Shown here piece after piece: positions 5,132 through 5,316 of a DNA stretch of 5,316 bases. The notes under the pieces are model-generated. The model was not told the origin of the DNA, ran no database searches, and saw only the letters and a list, made by a program, of their open reading frames with translations. The translations under genes and the position numbers were made by a program. Positions within the stretch are counted from its first letter, which is position 1. Each line of letters opens with the position of its first letter. This stretch comes from Patescibacteria group bacterium (GTDB lineage: Bacteria > Patescibacteriota > Microgenomatia > Daviesbacterales > UBA10151). The stretch covers positions 1-5,316 of the forward strand of contig JAHIVD010000009.1 of the NCBI GenBank assembly GCA_018816815.1. Reading direction: 5' to 3'.

Positions 5132-5167
5132 TTGACAAAATGTATACTAAATGTATATTTGTGTATA
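5132..5167 (+). promoter_or_regulatory. promoter and probable operator of the antitoxin gene
   Basis: A perfect TTGACA (5132-5137) and TATATT (5154-5159) are 16 bp apart. Start of transcription about 7 bp beyond falls at 5166-5167, on the antitoxin ATG, so the mRNA is probably leaderless. TGTATA occurs three times at 5141, 5152 and 5162, spaced 11 and 10 bp, about one helical turn, across the -10 region. TTGTC/GACAA inverted arms (5125-5129, 5134-5138) surround the -35. Phd/YefM antitoxins are known to repress their own operons, and the E. coli YefM operator has TGTACA cores, close to TGTATA; the operator role here is inferred. Confidence 0.6.
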
Positions 5168-5316
5168 TGCAATATATTACGTTTACGGAGTTAAGAACTA
5201 AATCTAGTAATCTCGCAAAAGCTTTAGAGAAAGGGGAAGAGGCTAAGTTTGTAAGAAGGTCTAAAGTTGTTGTTAGGGTTGTGCCTGATAAAGATGCAAA
5301 AATAAAAACAATCAAC
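5167..5316 (+). CDS. Phd/YefM-family antitoxin, N-terminal part (3' end outside window)
   Basis: Fifty codons are visible. They match the N-terminal DNA-binding and dimerisation part of type II Phd/YefM antitoxins: a short strand (QYITFTELR), a helix (SSNLAKALEKGE), then strands carrying a basic patch and hydrophobic run (KFVRRSKVVVRVVP, 28-40), close to the family pattern of ELR, LxxGE and a VxxxP ending. Usual family length is 75-95 residues, so the toxin-neutralising C-terminus is lost at the edge. The partner, often a RelE/YoeB/ParE-like or PIN-domain toxin, would be expected just downstream. ATG 5140 is in frame upstream, but the promoter overlaps it, so ATG 5167 is preferred. It is divergent from secE. 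Confidence 0.8.
   Translation, partial: MQYITFTELRTKSSNLAKALEKGEEAKFVRRSKVVVRVVPDKDAKIKTIN

Noticed and set aside
5049..5315. An 88-codon frame on the minus strand across the right-hand end
   Set aside because: It runs opposite the antitoxin and through the secE promoter. The antitoxin frame matches a known family and has a strong promoter.
221..5316. Recoded UGA (as glycine or tryptophan), known in some Patescibacteria
   Set aside because: All complete genes end in TAA or TAG, none needs internal UGA to stay open, and their conserved motifs read correctly with the standard code. UGA use as a stop cannot be judged from this window.

Overview
The window looks like a piece of a small, AT-rich bacterial genome. 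The most likely source is an uncultivated Patescibacteria (CPR) lineage close to Microgenomates. This placement is an inference from the mix of genes: a compact secE-nusG-rplK-rplA block, a membrane-anchored dockerin-domain protein, an AglD/LPG-synthase-like flippase-family membrane protein, very short spacers and few Shine-Dalgarno sequences. No rRNA, tRNA, insertion sequence or CRISPR array was seen.

Layout from left to right. Bases 3-110 (+) hold the tail of an unrecognised gene. Bases 221-1093 (-) encode a signal-anchored protein with a proline/serine linker and two dockerin-type calcium loops. A 162-bp spacer separates it from the divergent flippase-family gene at 1256-2275 (+), whose end overlaps the end of rplA by 15 bp. 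Bases 5015 down to 2261 (-) form the core cluster secE, nusG, rplK, rplA, read leftward from a good sigma-70-type promoter at 5052-5080. Bases 5167-5316 (+) are the start of a Phd/YefM-family antitoxin with its own strong promoter, cut by the window edge.

How the genes work together: SecE is part of the protein-export channel, NusG couples transcription and translation, and L11 and L1 are large-subunit ribosomal proteins. This is a conserved housekeeping operon, but rplJ and rplL, which often follow rplA, are not here because the convergent membrane gene occupies that place.

The most unusual feature is that NusG and L1 both carry long, charged, low-complexity N-terminal extensions (about 146 and 110 residues). 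The extensions contain a recognisably homologous 38-residue block, 115 bp in each gene, aligned without gaps at about three-quarters DNA identity. A sequence has therefore been duplicated or exchanged between the disordered N-termini of a transcription factor and a ribosomal protein in one operon. Other points of interest are the apparently leaderless antitoxin start with TGTATA repeats over its promoter, and RNA hairpins in the secE and rplK leaders.
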